The notes below the pieces were generated by a model. That model made no database searches, was not told the origin of the DNA, and worked only from the letters and a program-made list of their open reading frames with translations. From positions 1,984,001 through 2,048,000 of the forward strand of contig NZ_CP150218.1 of the NCBI RefSeq assembly GCF_037969875.1: DNA of 64,000 bases, in the 5' to 3' direction. This document shows, piece after piece, positions 17,211 through 26,270 of the stretch (the first letter of the stretch is position 1; every line of letters begins with the position of its first letter). The DNA is from Paenibacillus sp. FSL R7-0337 (GTDB lineage Bacteria > Bacillota > Bacilli > Paenibacillales > Paenibacillaceae). A program made the translations under genes and the position numbers.

Positions 17211-18803
17211 CTATGTCTCCGTAATCACCGACTGGTTCCGCCCTCTGCTCTTCGCCAGATACAAGGCCTGATCCGCCTTCACAAGCAGTCCCGTAAGGTC
17301 GGCGGCATGCGAAGGATAGTGGGCAATTCCCTGTGAAATCGTGAGCTGCGCCGCAATCGGCGCCTGGCTCCGTTCGACAGCAAGACGGATTCGCTCAGCA
17401 GCGCTGAAGGCTTCCGCAGGCGTAGTCCGGGCCAGCAGAATAACGAATTCCTCCCCGCCGTAGCGGTAACAGACATCATCCGGACGAAGCGAGGTTACAA
17501 TGACCTGGACGACATGCTTCAGAACTTCATCGCCCAGATTATGGCCGTACGTGTCATTAACCTGCTTGAACTTATCTATATCCAGCAGCACCAGTGAAAA
17601 GGGAACACCAGAACTCATCCGCTGGCTGATCGTCTGCTCCAGGGACCTGCGGTTCATCAGACCGGTCAGCACATCCGTCTCGGCTTCATGGGTCAGCTGC
17701 TCGGTCTGCTGCTGGATATTTGCCAGGGCAAGCGATACGCCGTCTGTCAGTAAATACGCCTCCCGGCTCCAATACCGCTTCGCTTCCTGCAACTCTATCT
17801 GTTCCTTGCCCATTCTGCTCACGACATCTGCCAGATAGACGAAGGGACGCGCAAACTTGCGAGCCAGCAGAATTACGCCCAGCAGCAGGACGATGAATGG
17901 CAAGGCGGAATACCCGATCAGGGTACGAAAATGCCCGATCAGCTCCTGATGAATCTGGCTAATCGGGGAGACAACCACAATGCCCCAGCCATTGGCAGGC
18001 ACACTGGAGTAACCCGCCAGCATCTCGATGCCCCGGGTACTCGTAACAGGCTGTTCTCCGCTTTTCTTATTCATCAGTTGCTGCACCACCTCATTACTGC
18101 TGACATCCGTGCCGATCCGCGCTTTATCCGGATGATAGACCAGATGCCCTTCAGAATCCACAATATAATAATAGGCCCCCGAATCATCCTCCTGCCCATT
18201 GTCAAAAATCTCAGACAGCACGTTATTCTCCTGAAGATAAATAGTGCCGCTAAGAATTCCGGCATAGGTACCCGCAGCATCGAAAATGGGCTGGCTCAAA
18301 AATACGATTAACCGCTTGGTATTGGCCGTCAAATAAGGGGAAGAAATATACGGCTTGCGGAGTGCTAAGGCTTCCTTGCTACTCGTTGAGCTGACGTGCT
18401 TGCCTGTGGTCCCTATGCTGGCAGGTGAGACATTGCGGACGAGTCCGCTGGCGTCAACCACGGTGATGGAATTGAAGAAATTGCTGCTGCTGCGCATCAG
18501 ATCCAAGGAATCATTCACTTCCTGCGGCGGCATAGCGTCTATGTCAGACAGCCTGGCGGCGTTGTATTCCAGAGTCCCGTGCATAGACTGAAATAAGGAA
18601 TCCATCGTCTTAGACATCCGGTCAGCATTGAGATAATTCAGATGAAGCGTGGTCTCCATTAAGGACCGCTTCTTGGACTCATAAGAACCGAGCAGAAGAA
18701 TGCTCGAGGTTAGCACAACCACCAATGTCACCAGACCTGTGAGCAGCGTGGTGAGACTCAGCTTGTGAATTTGACGAAACTTACGCTTCAACCTTATATA
18801 CAA
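17211..18803 (-). CDS. Membrane-bound diguanylate cyclase with Cache sensor
   Basis: About 530 aa: TM1, an extracellular double-Cache-like sensor, TM2 near residue 310, and a C-terminal GGDEF domain. The active site is GGEEF, preceded five residues earlier by RPDD, an intact inhibitory I-site (RxxD). It should make cyclic di-GMP in response to an extracellular ligand and be subject to product inhibition. The start is TTG at 18803 with an AAGGAGG site 9 nt upstream; a longer frame to 18920 lacks one. It lies next to the citrate-type kinase but has its own leader. Confidence 0.9.
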   Translation of the reverse strand: MYIRLKRKFRQIHKLSLTTLLTGLVTLVVVLTSSILLLGSYESKKRSLMETTLHLNYLNADRMSKTMDSLFQSMHGTLEYNAARLSDIDAMPPQEVNDSLDLMRSSSNFFNSITVVDASGLVRNVSPASIGTTGKHVSSTSSKEALALRKPYISSPYLTANTKRLIVFLSQPIFDAAGTYAGILSGTIYLQENNVLSEIFDNGQEDDSGAYYYIVDSEGHLVYHPDKARIGTDVSSNEVVQQLMNKKSGEQPVTSTRGIEMLAGYSSVPANGWGIVVVSPISQIHQELIGHFRTLIGYSALPFIVLLLGVILLARKFARPFVYLADVVSRMGKEQIELQEAKRYWSREAYLLTDGVSLALANIQQQTEQLTHEAETDVLTGLMNRRSLEQTISQRMSSGVPFSLVLLDIDKFKQVNDTYGHNLGDEVLKHVVQVIVTSLRPDDVCYRYGGEEFVILLARTTPAEAFSAAERIRLAVERSQAPIAAQLTISQGIAHYPSHAADLTGLLVKADQALYLAKSRGRNQSVITET

Positions 18804-18981
18804 ACCCGCAATCCTCCTTGGAGCAAAAAACGCAATGATATATTCATCATACCGCAAATACTGATAATGTTCGACAGCGGATTTATGGCAGGACAGGCGG
18901 CGGCTCAGTCTCCCGGACATAGCAGAATAAGCCCGCAGCAGCGAGGCTCATCTTCAAGCGTTATTCAAGTTCACGTTCACC

Positions 18982-19539
18982 CTACGCCTGCAAAATCTCA
19001 TCCACCCGTTCCTTGGCACCCTCCCAGGAGGTCATCAGCGGAAAAGAGTATTGCTCCCGTACCCTGAGGTTCCACGGATGCGGAATACAGAGCACCTTCT
19101 TCCCTGCCTGAACGGCGGGCAGCAGGTTATGCGGGCCGTCATCAATCAGCAGATCGTAGCCGATCAGATGCTTCCGCTTGCAGGTGAAGAAATTGTCGGC
19201 CGGGATGTAAGGCATATGCTTTTGCAGCCAGTTCCATTTCTCCAGCACCGTCTTCGGGACAGCGGCCGTCACAATAATAACGTCATAAGCGTTGTGCAGC
19301 TTCTCCATCTCTTCCACCACATATTCGTCGAACAGCTCCAGCTCCTCGTAGAGGCCGGGTCGGCCGAAGAACAGGTCCATGGTGCTGTCCGGATGGCGCA
19401 GATGGTCCGTGTTCCAATCCATCATATCTTCGTAGCGAAGCGGATGTGTAGGAAACTCAATGTTATTGTGGTATATCGCACGCTTCACGAGATGGCAGAT
19501 GGTATCATCCATATCGACGGCGATGATCGGTTTGCGCAT
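18982..19539 (-). CDS. HAD-superfamily 5'(3')-deoxyribonucleotidase-like protein
   Basis: 185 aa. HAD motif I DMDDTICH holds the nucleophile and acid Asp residues; motif II is VTAA, and the conserved lysine and motif III/IV area are in KRKHLIGYDLLIDDGPHNL. This matches the NT5C/YorS group of small nucleotidases. The ATG at 19539 follows GGAGGAGATT. Candidate substrates are deoxynucleoside monophosphates or another small phosphate ester. Confidence 0.82.
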   Translation of the reverse strand: MRKPIIAVDMDDTICHLVKRAIYHNNIEFPTHPLRYEDMMDWNTDHLRHPDSTMDLFFGRPGLYEELELFDEYVVEEMEKLHNAYDVIIVTAAVPKTVLEKWNWLQKHMPYIPADNFFTCKRKHLIGYDLLIDDGPHNLLPAVQAGKKVLCIPHPWNLRVREQYSFPLMTSWEGAKERVDEILQA

Positions 19540-19625
19540 TGAATCTCCTCCATGTACATTTTCATTCATTTTCATTAATTATAGGCAACGAGGTAATAAG
19601 TGTCCAGACATCCGCCAGACTCCAC

Positions 19626-19664
19626 ATAAAAAAGCACATGCCTCCTTCAAAGGGGCACATGCTT
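19626..19664 (-). terminator. Terminator-like hairpin after the 48-aa membrane protein gene
   Basis: On the minus strand AAGCA..TGCC pairs with GGC..TGCTT (internal 2-nt mismatch) and ends in TTTTTTATG. The repeated 8-mer GCACATGC at 19634 and 19655 makes up much of both arms. Confidence 0.6.
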
Positions 19665-19694
19665 ATCGGCCTAATCCTATCCACTCATTTCCCT

Positions 19695-19841
19695 TTATCT
19701 GCGCGACCGTCCCTTGACCAGGTTAATCACGAACAGGACCGCTGCGACAAACAGCAGAAGATGAATCATGTTGCCCATGAAATTAAAGATGAGGCCTAAC
19801 AGCCATACCACCACTACAAGTCCGATTAATCCCCACAGCAT
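19695..19841 (-). CDS. Small membrane protein, lmo0937/DUF5670 family
   Basis: 48 aa: MLWGLIGLVVVVWLLGLIFN and a second hydrophobic helix ending LVKGRSRR. The two-helix layout with a W-x-L-G-x-I/L motif and a basic tail matches the tiny lmo0937-type proteins common in Firmicutes, often stress-linked, of unknown function. A GGCGG site precedes the ATG at 19841, and a terminator-like hairpin follows. Confidence 0.8.
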   Translation of the reverse strand: MLWGLIGLVVVVWLLGLIFNFMGNMIHLLLFVAAVLFVINLVKGRSRR

Positions 19842-20003
19842 AAGCTTACCGCCTTTCTCTTCCGGTTTGATTTGTTTGTATTTTACCCTTGTGGAGGAGA
19901 ATTCAAACGGATGGTCCGTCAGATCCGGCTGTGGAGACCGCTATTTCGAGGCCTCAGGACATTGCTTAATTGCGGGACATGCTGTTATACTGTCTTTTAA
20001 ATA

Positions 20004-20017
20004 ATACAATTGTATTG
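20004..20017 (+). promoter_or_regulatory. Perfect 14-bp palindrome, putative operator
   Basis: AATACAATTGTATT lies 26 bp upstream of the alpha/beta-hydrolase start and directly downstream of a TATACT box (19987-19992). The site is suited to a dimeric repressor; which one is unknown. Confidence 0.4.
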
Positions 20018-20042
20018 TAAAAAAGGAGACGAGCCCACCACC

Positions 20043-21065
20043 ATGACCCACTCTTCAAGTCACCCGAAACCTGTTGCACCGAAACTGCGAAGCAGGCTGC
20101 TTAAGCTGCTGCTGATCCTTGTATCTGCCATCCTATTTCTCATAGGATCAGGTTTCTTATATGAAGCCATTGCCTCCCATTCCGCCCGTAAAAGCTATCC
20201 TGCACCGGGTCAACTGGTCGATGCCGGAGGCTATAACCTGCACATTCGCCAGCTAGGTGCGGGAGCCCCGACTATCATTCTGGAAGCGGGCAGCGGCGAA
20301 ACCAGCCTGTCGTGGAGAGATATTCCTGAACAGTTAGCTGAACAGGCTACCGTTGTCACTTATGATAGGGCCGGGTATGCCTGGAGCGGACAGGCGGATA
20401 CGGAACGCTCAGGCGCCAATATCGTGCGTGAGCTGCATACGGCACTGAAGAATGCAGAGATTCCCGGCCCCTATTTGATGGTCGGCCACTCTCTTGGCGG
20501 CATGTACGCCCGGCTCTTCACTCAGACCTACCTGGACGAAGTAACCGGACTGGTGCTGATTGATGCCAGACCCGAGAATGACGACCGCGAGACGAAGCCG
20601 ATTCTGGCCGCCGAGAATGTTGCCGGTAACCCCAGCGCTTCCCTGCTGAGCCTGCTCAAGCGCTCCGGTGTGCTTCGGCTATTCCAGGATCAGCTACTCG
20701 CGGGGCTCGTTGCGCCACAAGACCGCGGGGCGTTCATTAACGTTATTTCCACGCCAAGTTATTTTGCCGCCAAGGAGCAGGAAGCAACATTAACTAGCTC
20801 CACCGAGGATGCGATCCGCGGACAGAACTTCGGCTCCCTCCCGGTCAAAGTGATCGCCCGTGGCTTGCCTCAGGACTATGCATCCTTCGGAGTCTCCGAA
20901 GGTACAGGCCAGCAGCTGGAAGCGATTTGGCAGGAGGGCCAGCGCAGTATGCTTAAGCTTTCTTCCAATAGTGAACTGATCGTCGCCGGGAAGAGCGGCC
21001 ATATGGTTATTCATGACCAGCCGGAGCTGGTAGTGCAGACGATTCAGGGTATGCTTAGAGATTAA
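20043..21065 (+). CDS. Membrane-anchored alpha/beta hydrolase
   Basis: 340 aa with one N-terminal membrane helix (about residues 20-42) and an external alpha/beta-hydrolase domain. The nucleophile elbow is VGHSLGG, the oxyanion region follows ILEAGSG, and the catalytic His is probably in GKSGHMVIHDQPELV. ATG 20043 is preceded by AAAGGAGA; an upstream in-frame TTG at 20010 is less likely. Family members are esterases, lipases or haloperoxidase-like enzymes; the substrate is unknown. Confidence 0.85.
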   Translation: MTHSSSHPKPVAPKLRSRLLKLLLILVSAILFLIGSGFLYEAIASHSARKSYPAPGQLVDAGGYNLHIRQLGAGAPTIILEAGSGETSLSWRDIPEQLAEQATVVTYDRAGYAWSGQADTERSGANIVRELHTALKNAEIPGPYLMVGHSLGGMYARLFTQTYLDEVTGLVLIDARPENDDRETKPILAAENVAGNPSASLLSLLKRSGVLRLFQDQLLAGLVAPQDRGAFINVISTPSYFAAKEQEATLTSSTEDAIRGQNFGSLPVKVIARGLPQDYASFGVSEGTGQQLEAIWQEGQRSMLKLSSNSELIVAGKSGHMVIHDQPELVVQTIQGMLRD

Positions 21066-21071
21066 CAGGCT

Positions 21072-21569
21072 TTATACATAGAGGGGCTTGATTTCATCCC
21101 ATTTCGAGAGCATGTGCGAGATGATTGTCGTGCAGCCTTTGGGCATGAGAATGCCGAGTCCATGGGAATGTTCAAATTGTGCCGCCGGGTGTATTTCCTG
21201 CAGTTCCTCCTAGAGCTGGTATACGCCGAAGTCATCCATTCGCACCGTAATATCATGGAACAGTAAGACACTATTATCGGCCAGTTTGGGCAGCCAACAT
21301 TCATAATCATGCTTAATTGCTTCATAAGTGTGAAGTCCGTCAATATGCAGAAGGTCAATGCTGTTGTCTTCAAACGTACCTACAGCCTCGTCAAAAGTCA
21401 TTCGGAGTAAGCTGGCGATGCCGGGAAAGAATTATTCTCCCAGTGTGAGTACCGATTCATAAATCGAACCTTTGTAGAACCCGGAATGCTTATCGCCAAT
21501 TTAGGTATCGACAGCATAACATTCCGTATCCAGCCCCTGATCCAATCCTCCGGATGCTCTGGACCTTCC
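21072..21569 (-). pseudogene. Methyltransferase (Methyltransf_24-like) remnant with three in-frame stops
   Basis: One uninterrupted frame of about 165 codons reads ...GLDTECYAVDT, stop (21503-21501), IGDKHSGFYKGSIYESVLTL-GE, stop (21434-21432), FFPGIASLLRMTFDEAVGTF... LLHIDGLHTYEAIKHDY... VLLFHDITVRMDDFGVYQL, stop TAG (21212-21210), EELQEIHPAAQFEHSHGLG... The LLHIDGxHxYExVKxD motif is typical of class I methyltransferases linked to glycan synthesis. Two stops sit where Trp is expected (DT-W and YQL-W). The 5' end is missing, cut off near the GH38 terminator. No frameshift is present. Confidence 0.75.
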
Positions 21570-21582
21570 GGCCAGCAAGTAC

Positions 21583-21639
21583 ACCAAAAAACGGCACAAA
21601 CCGCAGCTCACCTTACAATGAGACTGCAGTTTGTACCGT
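21583..21639 (-). terminator. Rho-independent terminator of the mannoside operon
   Basis: On the minus strand ACGGTACAAACTGCAG and CTGCGGTTTGTGCCGT form a stem of about 18 bp, followed by TTTTTTGG. It lies 55 bp after the GH38 stop. Confidence 0.9.
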
Positions 21640-21693
21640 TTACAATTCCTTACCATTTACTTGAAGAACATGCTGAATAGCCTATTGTATAAC

Positions 21694-24477
21694 CTATTTC
21701 TCCAACTGGTATACCTGCGTGACGATCTTGTAGCCATCCACAGGCTGCTCCGCTGCCGCAAGCTTCGAGACACGGCGCTCCAGCACATCACTCTCATAGA
21801 CAGCCTCTGCCCCGAAGGCAGGCTGAACCTTGAGCGCTGCCGGTTCGCCGCCCAGATTATACCAGCGGGCCACGAGATCACCCGTCTCCTCAGCCATCTT
21901 GAGTGTCGAGAAGGCCAGCGGTGAAGCGCTGGAGTTCCAGCTTAACCATTGCCCGGATACCGGCAGGGTCACTCCGCCTGAATGCGGACGTCCATTCACG
22001 GCCGGGACGCGTGTTGCCGGGCCTTGGGTCTGAAGAACCGTCCACGGAATCTGGTATTGGTAGGCTTGTGCATAAGCACCGGATACCGCACCGTCACCCG
22101 TATAAGGGATGATCGCATATTCTACGGTTTGCTGGCCCAGGCACTGTGCCTCCGGTGTCTCGAACACACCCCAGTCACCGAGTTCAGAGGACGAGCGCAG
22201 CAGAGTTACTGCAATGGTGTTTTTGCCGTCCAGCAGCACCTCGTATTCATTCAGGCCCTTGTTCGCAACGGCAAGTCCATGGACTCCATCTGCTACACTA
22301 ACGAAGACCTGCTGATGCTGGGCATTACTCGGATTGATCCACTCTGCCGCAGGCCGGTTATTGCGTCTGGCCACCTCGAACACGGAGTCCGCATAGTGGT
22401 GGTCCGATTCAAGACCTGTAGGGAACAAGGCTCTGAGCCGCTGATCCTTGGCCTGATTGTTGAAGCTGGTGCTTAGTTGCAGCATTCCGCTTCCAGCTTC
22501 CAGTGTATAGTGGGTGGTCAGCATAAGCGGCACCATCTGGGCCGAACGCTGCGCGGTACGCTCGGTGAACGGTACCATCTGCTGCTTCTCGGTGAGGAAG
22601 GTCTCGTCTGCACTGGCCGGAACCTCCCAGCGCAGCACCGTCTGCATCACCACACGTGTCGGGGACTGCTCAAGGCATGTGATCTCAGCCGTCAAGCCTT
22701 CGGTGGTCAGCACCTCGCTGCCTTCCGGCTGACGGTACACATACTCATTGCCGATGTCCCCGGTATTCTCGTATGCGTTCAGTCCGGCATAGACCGCACC
22801 TGACTGCTTGTCTGTAACAGTCACGGTACCGTTGTCTGCAACCGCAACGATCAGCTTGGCATTCTCCATCGTGTTGCCTTGTACACGTACACTATCCAGC
22901 ACCGCTGCTTCCGCTCCAGCAGCGGCAGCAGCCGGAACCAATGCATACGTGCGGTACCCAAGCGCAGCCACATCCGCTGCCGGGAAGCTCACCCGGACCT
23001 TACGCGCCATATAAGGCTGGCGGAAGCGGTCCTTGGGCAGCTCGTAGCCGAAGTGAACCCCGAGATCCGCAAGGCCAGCCGGGTACACCTTGCCCGCTTC
23101 GTCCATAACCCGCCATTCACCGAGCGGCTCCTGCGCAAGCTCTCTGGCCAGAGTCTGCGGACTCAGTCCCTCAGGGAAATATTTCTTGACGGTAATCAGC
23201 TCCACCGTAACCGTTCCAGTTCTGGACCAGCCGCTTGTATTAAATACGGTGAACGGAACCGCATCCGGTCCCCAGGCCGCTACTCCGGCCACATCAATGG
23301 CTTCAGTTAGTGCAGCCGCGCTCTGGGCGGCAATCGCCTCAGCCATCTGGCTGCTCTTGGCGAACCGGGTCACCATCTCGCGGTGCACCTCATCCACACT
23401 GCACCCGCAGATGCTGTCATGCGGATGATTCTGCATGAGCGTCTTCCACGCATAGGTCAGCAGAGCATGCGGATAGGCTTGTACTCCAGCCAGCGCGGCA
23501 AACGCCGCCAATGGCTCAGCCACCTTTTCCAGCAAAGTCTGGCCGGATTGGTTCAATTGCTTCAGATACACCCGTGAAGATGCCGTGTTAACCAATGTGC
23601 CCCATCCATCCGTATGCTGGCTGCGCAGCTCCCCTTCCACCGTCACCAGATCGCCGGGAAGATCAGCTTCCAGTGCCTTCAGGTACTCGTCGAAATTGGA
23701 GTGTACGAACTCCACATCGGGATACAAGCTGGAAGCTGTGCGGATCGCCTCTGACAGATCGGTCTGAATCGGCTGGTGATCGCAGCCGTTCATGAACAGC
23801 AGATGCGGAGTAGAAGCGAACTTCTCGGCGTCTGCGAGATTCTTGTCCCAATAAGCTTTGGCGGCCACCGGATCAGCCGGAACCTCCATCCCGTTGCAGT
23901 ACCAGTTGGCGAACAGCACACCCAGCACCTCCGAACCGTCCGGGGAACGCCAGACCATCTCGGAATAAGGAGACTCATAGGTATCCGTCTCGCTGACTTC
24001 ATTATTGAAGCCTGTCGGCTTCACGCCGCGCCCGAAGATGGCATTCGTAATTCCGGCCTGCTGAAGAATCTGCGGCGCCTGGCCCATGTTGCCGAAGGAA
24101 TCGGGGAAATAGCCAGTTTTGGAGATGATTCCGAACGGCCTCGCATCCATATGCCCGATCAACAGGTTGCGCAGATTCGCTTCCCCGCTGGTCAGGAACT
24201 CGTCCTGGAGCACGTACCAAGGCCCGAAATGAATACGTCCTTCACGAATATAGCGGTCCAGCCGCTCTCTCTGCTCCGGGCGGACCTGGAGATAATCCTC
24301 GCGGATAATGGTCTGTCCGTCCAGATGGAAATAGCGGTAATCCGGATCTTGGTCCAGCGTGTCGAGCAGCTTATCCATCAGTTCAATCAATAACAGATGA
24401 TGATGTTCATAAGGCATATACCATTCACGGTCCCAGTGGGTGTGCGAGATGATATGTGCGGTTTTGTGCTTAGCCAT
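21694..24477 (-). CDS. Alpha-mannosidase, glycoside hydrolase family 38
   Basis: 927 aa, the usual length of MngB-type enzymes. GH38 signatures: SHTHWDREW (zinc ligands His14 and Asp16), the nucleophile Asp126 in YFPDSFGNMG, MNGCDHQP, and QNHPHDSICGCSVDEVH; the C-terminal half is the beta-sandwich domain. There is no signal peptide, so it acts on imported mannosides in the cytoplasm. It is the last gene of the cluster after two sugar permeases. The poly-Ala stretch in the middle (VPAAAAAGAEAAV) is a linker. Confidence 0.95.
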   Translation of the reverse strand: MAKHKTAHIISHTHWDREWYMPYEHHHLLLIELMDKLLDTLDQDPDYRYFHLDGQTIIREDYLQVRPEQRERLDRYIREGRIHFGPWYVLQDEFLTSGEANLRNLLIGHMDARPFGIISKTGYFPDSFGNMGQAPQILQQAGITNAIFGRGVKPTGFNNEVSETDTYESPYSEMVWRSPDGSEVLGVLFANWYCNGMEVPADPVAAKAYWDKNLADAEKFASTPHLLFMNGCDHQPIQTDLSEAIRTASSLYPDVEFVHSNFDEYLKALEADLPGDLVTVEGELRSQHTDGWGTLVNTASSRVYLKQLNQSGQTLLEKVAEPLAAFAALAGVQAYPHALLTYAWKTLMQNHPHDSICGCSVDEVHREMVTRFAKSSQMAEAIAAQSAAALTEAIDVAGVAAWGPDAVPFTVFNTSGWSRTGTVTVELITVKKYFPEGLSPQTLARELAQEPLGEWRVMDEAGKVYPAGLADLGVHFGYELPKDRFRQPYMARKVRVSFPAADVAALGYRTYALVPAAAAAGAEAAVLDSVRVQGNTMENAKLIVAVADNGTVTVTDKQSGAVYAGLNAYENTGDIGNEYVYRQPEGSEVLTTEGLTAEITCLEQSPTRVVMQTVLRWEVPASADETFLTEKQQMVPFTERTAQRSAQMVPLMLTTHYTLEAGSGMLQLSTSFNNQAKDQRLRALFPTGLESDHHYADSVFEVARRNNRPAAEWINPSNAQHQQVFVSVADGVHGLAVANKGLNEYEVLLDGKNTIAVTLLRSSSELGDWGVFETPEAQCLGQQTVEYAIIPYTGDGAVSGAYAQAYQYQIPWTVLQTQGPATRVPAVNGRPHSGGVTLPVSGQWLSWNSSASPLAFSTLKMAEETGDLVARWYNLGGEPAALKVQPAFGAEAVYESDVLERRVSKLAAAEQPVDGYKIVTQVYQLEK

Positions 24478-24492
24478 TTAGGTAACCCTCCA

Positions 24493-25314
24493 TTATCCTT
24501 TGGTTGCTCCGCCCATGCTGAACCCTTTGGACATATACCGCTGGGAGAACATATACAGCACTACGGAAGGCATCGTGTAGAGCAGTGAGAAAGCAGCCAG
24601 TCTGCCGTATTCGACCATGCCGTGGCTGCCGAAGAATTGATAGATGGTAACGGATGCCGGAAGCTTCTCCGGCGTCTGGAGCAGAATATACGGTACAAAG
24701 AAATTCCCCCAGCTGCCCGAGAAGGTAAAGATCGCAATCGTGGCGATACCCGGAAGCATGAGCGGGGCAACGATTCTCCGGAGTCCGCCCCAGACGGAAG
24801 CCCCGTCAATCCAGGCCGCTTCCTCCAGGTCAATTGGTACAGAGTCCATGAAGCTCTTCATCATCCAGATCCCGTAGGGCAGGGAGGAGGAAGTGAGGAA
24901 GAGCATGGTTGCGAAGATCGAGTTCTGCAATTTGAAGAACAGGAACATTTGAAATACCGGAACCATCACCGCCGTAATCGGCAGAGCTGTCATGAAGAGG
25001 ATGCTGAGCAGGAAGCTTTTTTTGAATCGCATCTCATAACGGGATAACGGGTACGCAGCCAGTACGGATGCAAGCACAACAAGGGTTGCCTGACCTCCGG
25101 AGAGAATGATCCCTACGCCGAATGAGCGCAGATTGCCGCTGTCTCCGAGCACTGCCGAGAAGTTATCGAGCGTGAAATTAGGGAATCTAATACCCTGCTG
25201 GGCATTTGTATCAAACGAAGCGAGCAGAATCCAGAATAATGGCAGCAGGAAGCAGAGTCCCAGAACGACCAGTATCCCGTATTGGATATTACGTTGAAGC
25301 CTATGCTTGACCAC
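24493..25314 (-). CDS. Sugar ABC transporter permease, MalG type
   Basis: 273 aa, six membrane helices, with the EAA loop DLEEAAWIDGASVWGGLRRI that docks the ATPase. It pairs with the MalF-type permease upstream (21 bp gap) and the sugar-binding lipoprotein. No ATPase gene is present in the cluster, so a shared MsmX-type ATPase encoded elsewhere probably drives it, as is usual for CUT1 importers of Firmicutes. Confidence 0.93.
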   Translation of the reverse strand: MVKHRLQRNIQYGILVVLGLCFLLPLFWILLASFDTNAQQGIRFPNFTLDNFSAVLGDSGNLRSFGVGIILSGGQATLVVLASVLAAYPLSRYEMRFKKSFLLSILFMTALPITAVMVPVFQMFLFFKLQNSIFATMLFLTSSSLPYGIWMMKSFMDSVPIDLEEAAWIDGASVWGGLRRIVAPLMLPGIATIAIFTFSGSWGNFFVPYILLQTPEKLPASVTIYQFFGSHGMVEYGRLAAFSLLYTMPSVVLYMFSQRYMSKGFSMGGATKG

Positions 25315-25335
25315 AGTGATGCACCTCCTTCAGGG

Positions 25336-26202
25336 TTAGACCTTGACTTTCATAGATTTCATGTAGAACAAACTTGCAACAATCCCGATCACCAGCAGTA
25401 CGAGTGAGATCGCGGTGCCGTATCCGAATTGATAATTGACGAAGGCCTGATTGTACATAAATACCGGCAAGGTCTGAGTGGCCGTTCCCGGGCCCCCTCC
25501 GGTCATGGTATAGATCAGTGTGAATACGCCCAGGGTCTGGAGCGTGACAAGCATCATGTTGGTGACGATCGAGCCTTTTACCATAGGAATGGTGATGTAA
25601 CTAAGAATCTTGAAGTTGCTCGCTCCATCAATCGTGGCGGCCTCCTCAATATCCTTGGGAATCTCATCCAGTGCAGATTGATAGACCATCATCGAGAACG
25701 CTGTGCCGTGCCAGATGTTGGCAATGATGACACTCACCATCGGGAAGCTGAACAGCCAGGAGACCGGGCTAATGCCAAACCAGCCGATGATCTGATTGAG
25801 GGACCCGTTATCACTGAAGAACGCTACCATACAGAAGGCGACAACGATCTCCGGTGTAACCCAACCCGCAATGACGATAATGCCGATGATCCGGCGGAAG
25901 GTAACATTCTTCTCTTTCATTAGCAGGGCCAGAATGAAGCCGAGCACGACCTGCCCGATGACCGCTGAGAAAATCAGGAACACCAGGGTTCTCCAGACGC
26001 TGATCCGGAAATCCGGGTCCTGGAACATGTTCGTGAAGTTCTGGAAGCCGATGAATTGCAGGTTACGGGCAGCACTCCCCGTCAGAGCCATATTGGTAAA
26101 GGCAAAGCAAATGGTCAATATAATCGGTACGATAAAGAATATCAGCAGCAGCAAGACTGAAGGCGTCAGAAATAAAAATGCGCCCCGCGACTTCCTTTTC
26201 AT
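25336..26202 (-). CDS. Sugar ABC transporter permease, MalF type
   Basis: 288 aa, six membrane helices, with the EAA loop IPKDIEEAATIDGASNFKILSYI. It forms the CUT1 permease pair with the downstream MalG-type protein. The binding protein is encoded 68 bp upstream. The expected substrate is an alpha-mannoside oligosaccharide, inferred from the flanking GH38 and GH125 genes. Confidence 0.93.
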   Translation of the reverse strand: MKRKSRGAFLFLTPSVLLLLIFFIVPIILTICFAFTNMALTGSAARNLQFIGFQNFTNMFQDPDFRISVWRTLVFLIFSAVIGQVVLGFILALLMKEKNVTFRRIIGIIVIAGWVTPEIVVAFCMVAFFSDNGSLNQIIGWFGISPVSWLFSFPMVSVIIANIWHGTAFSMMVYQSALDEIPKDIEEAATIDGASNFKILSYITIPMVKGSIVTNMMLVTLQTLGVFTLIYTMTGGGPGTATQTLPVFMYNQAFVNYQFGYGTAISLVLLVIGIVASLFYMKSMKVKV

Positions 26203-26270
26203 AGGTCACTCCCCCTCCAAATCCGAAAGAGGAGAATGGCTTCTCCTCTGCGCTCGAATTCTCAAATCCT

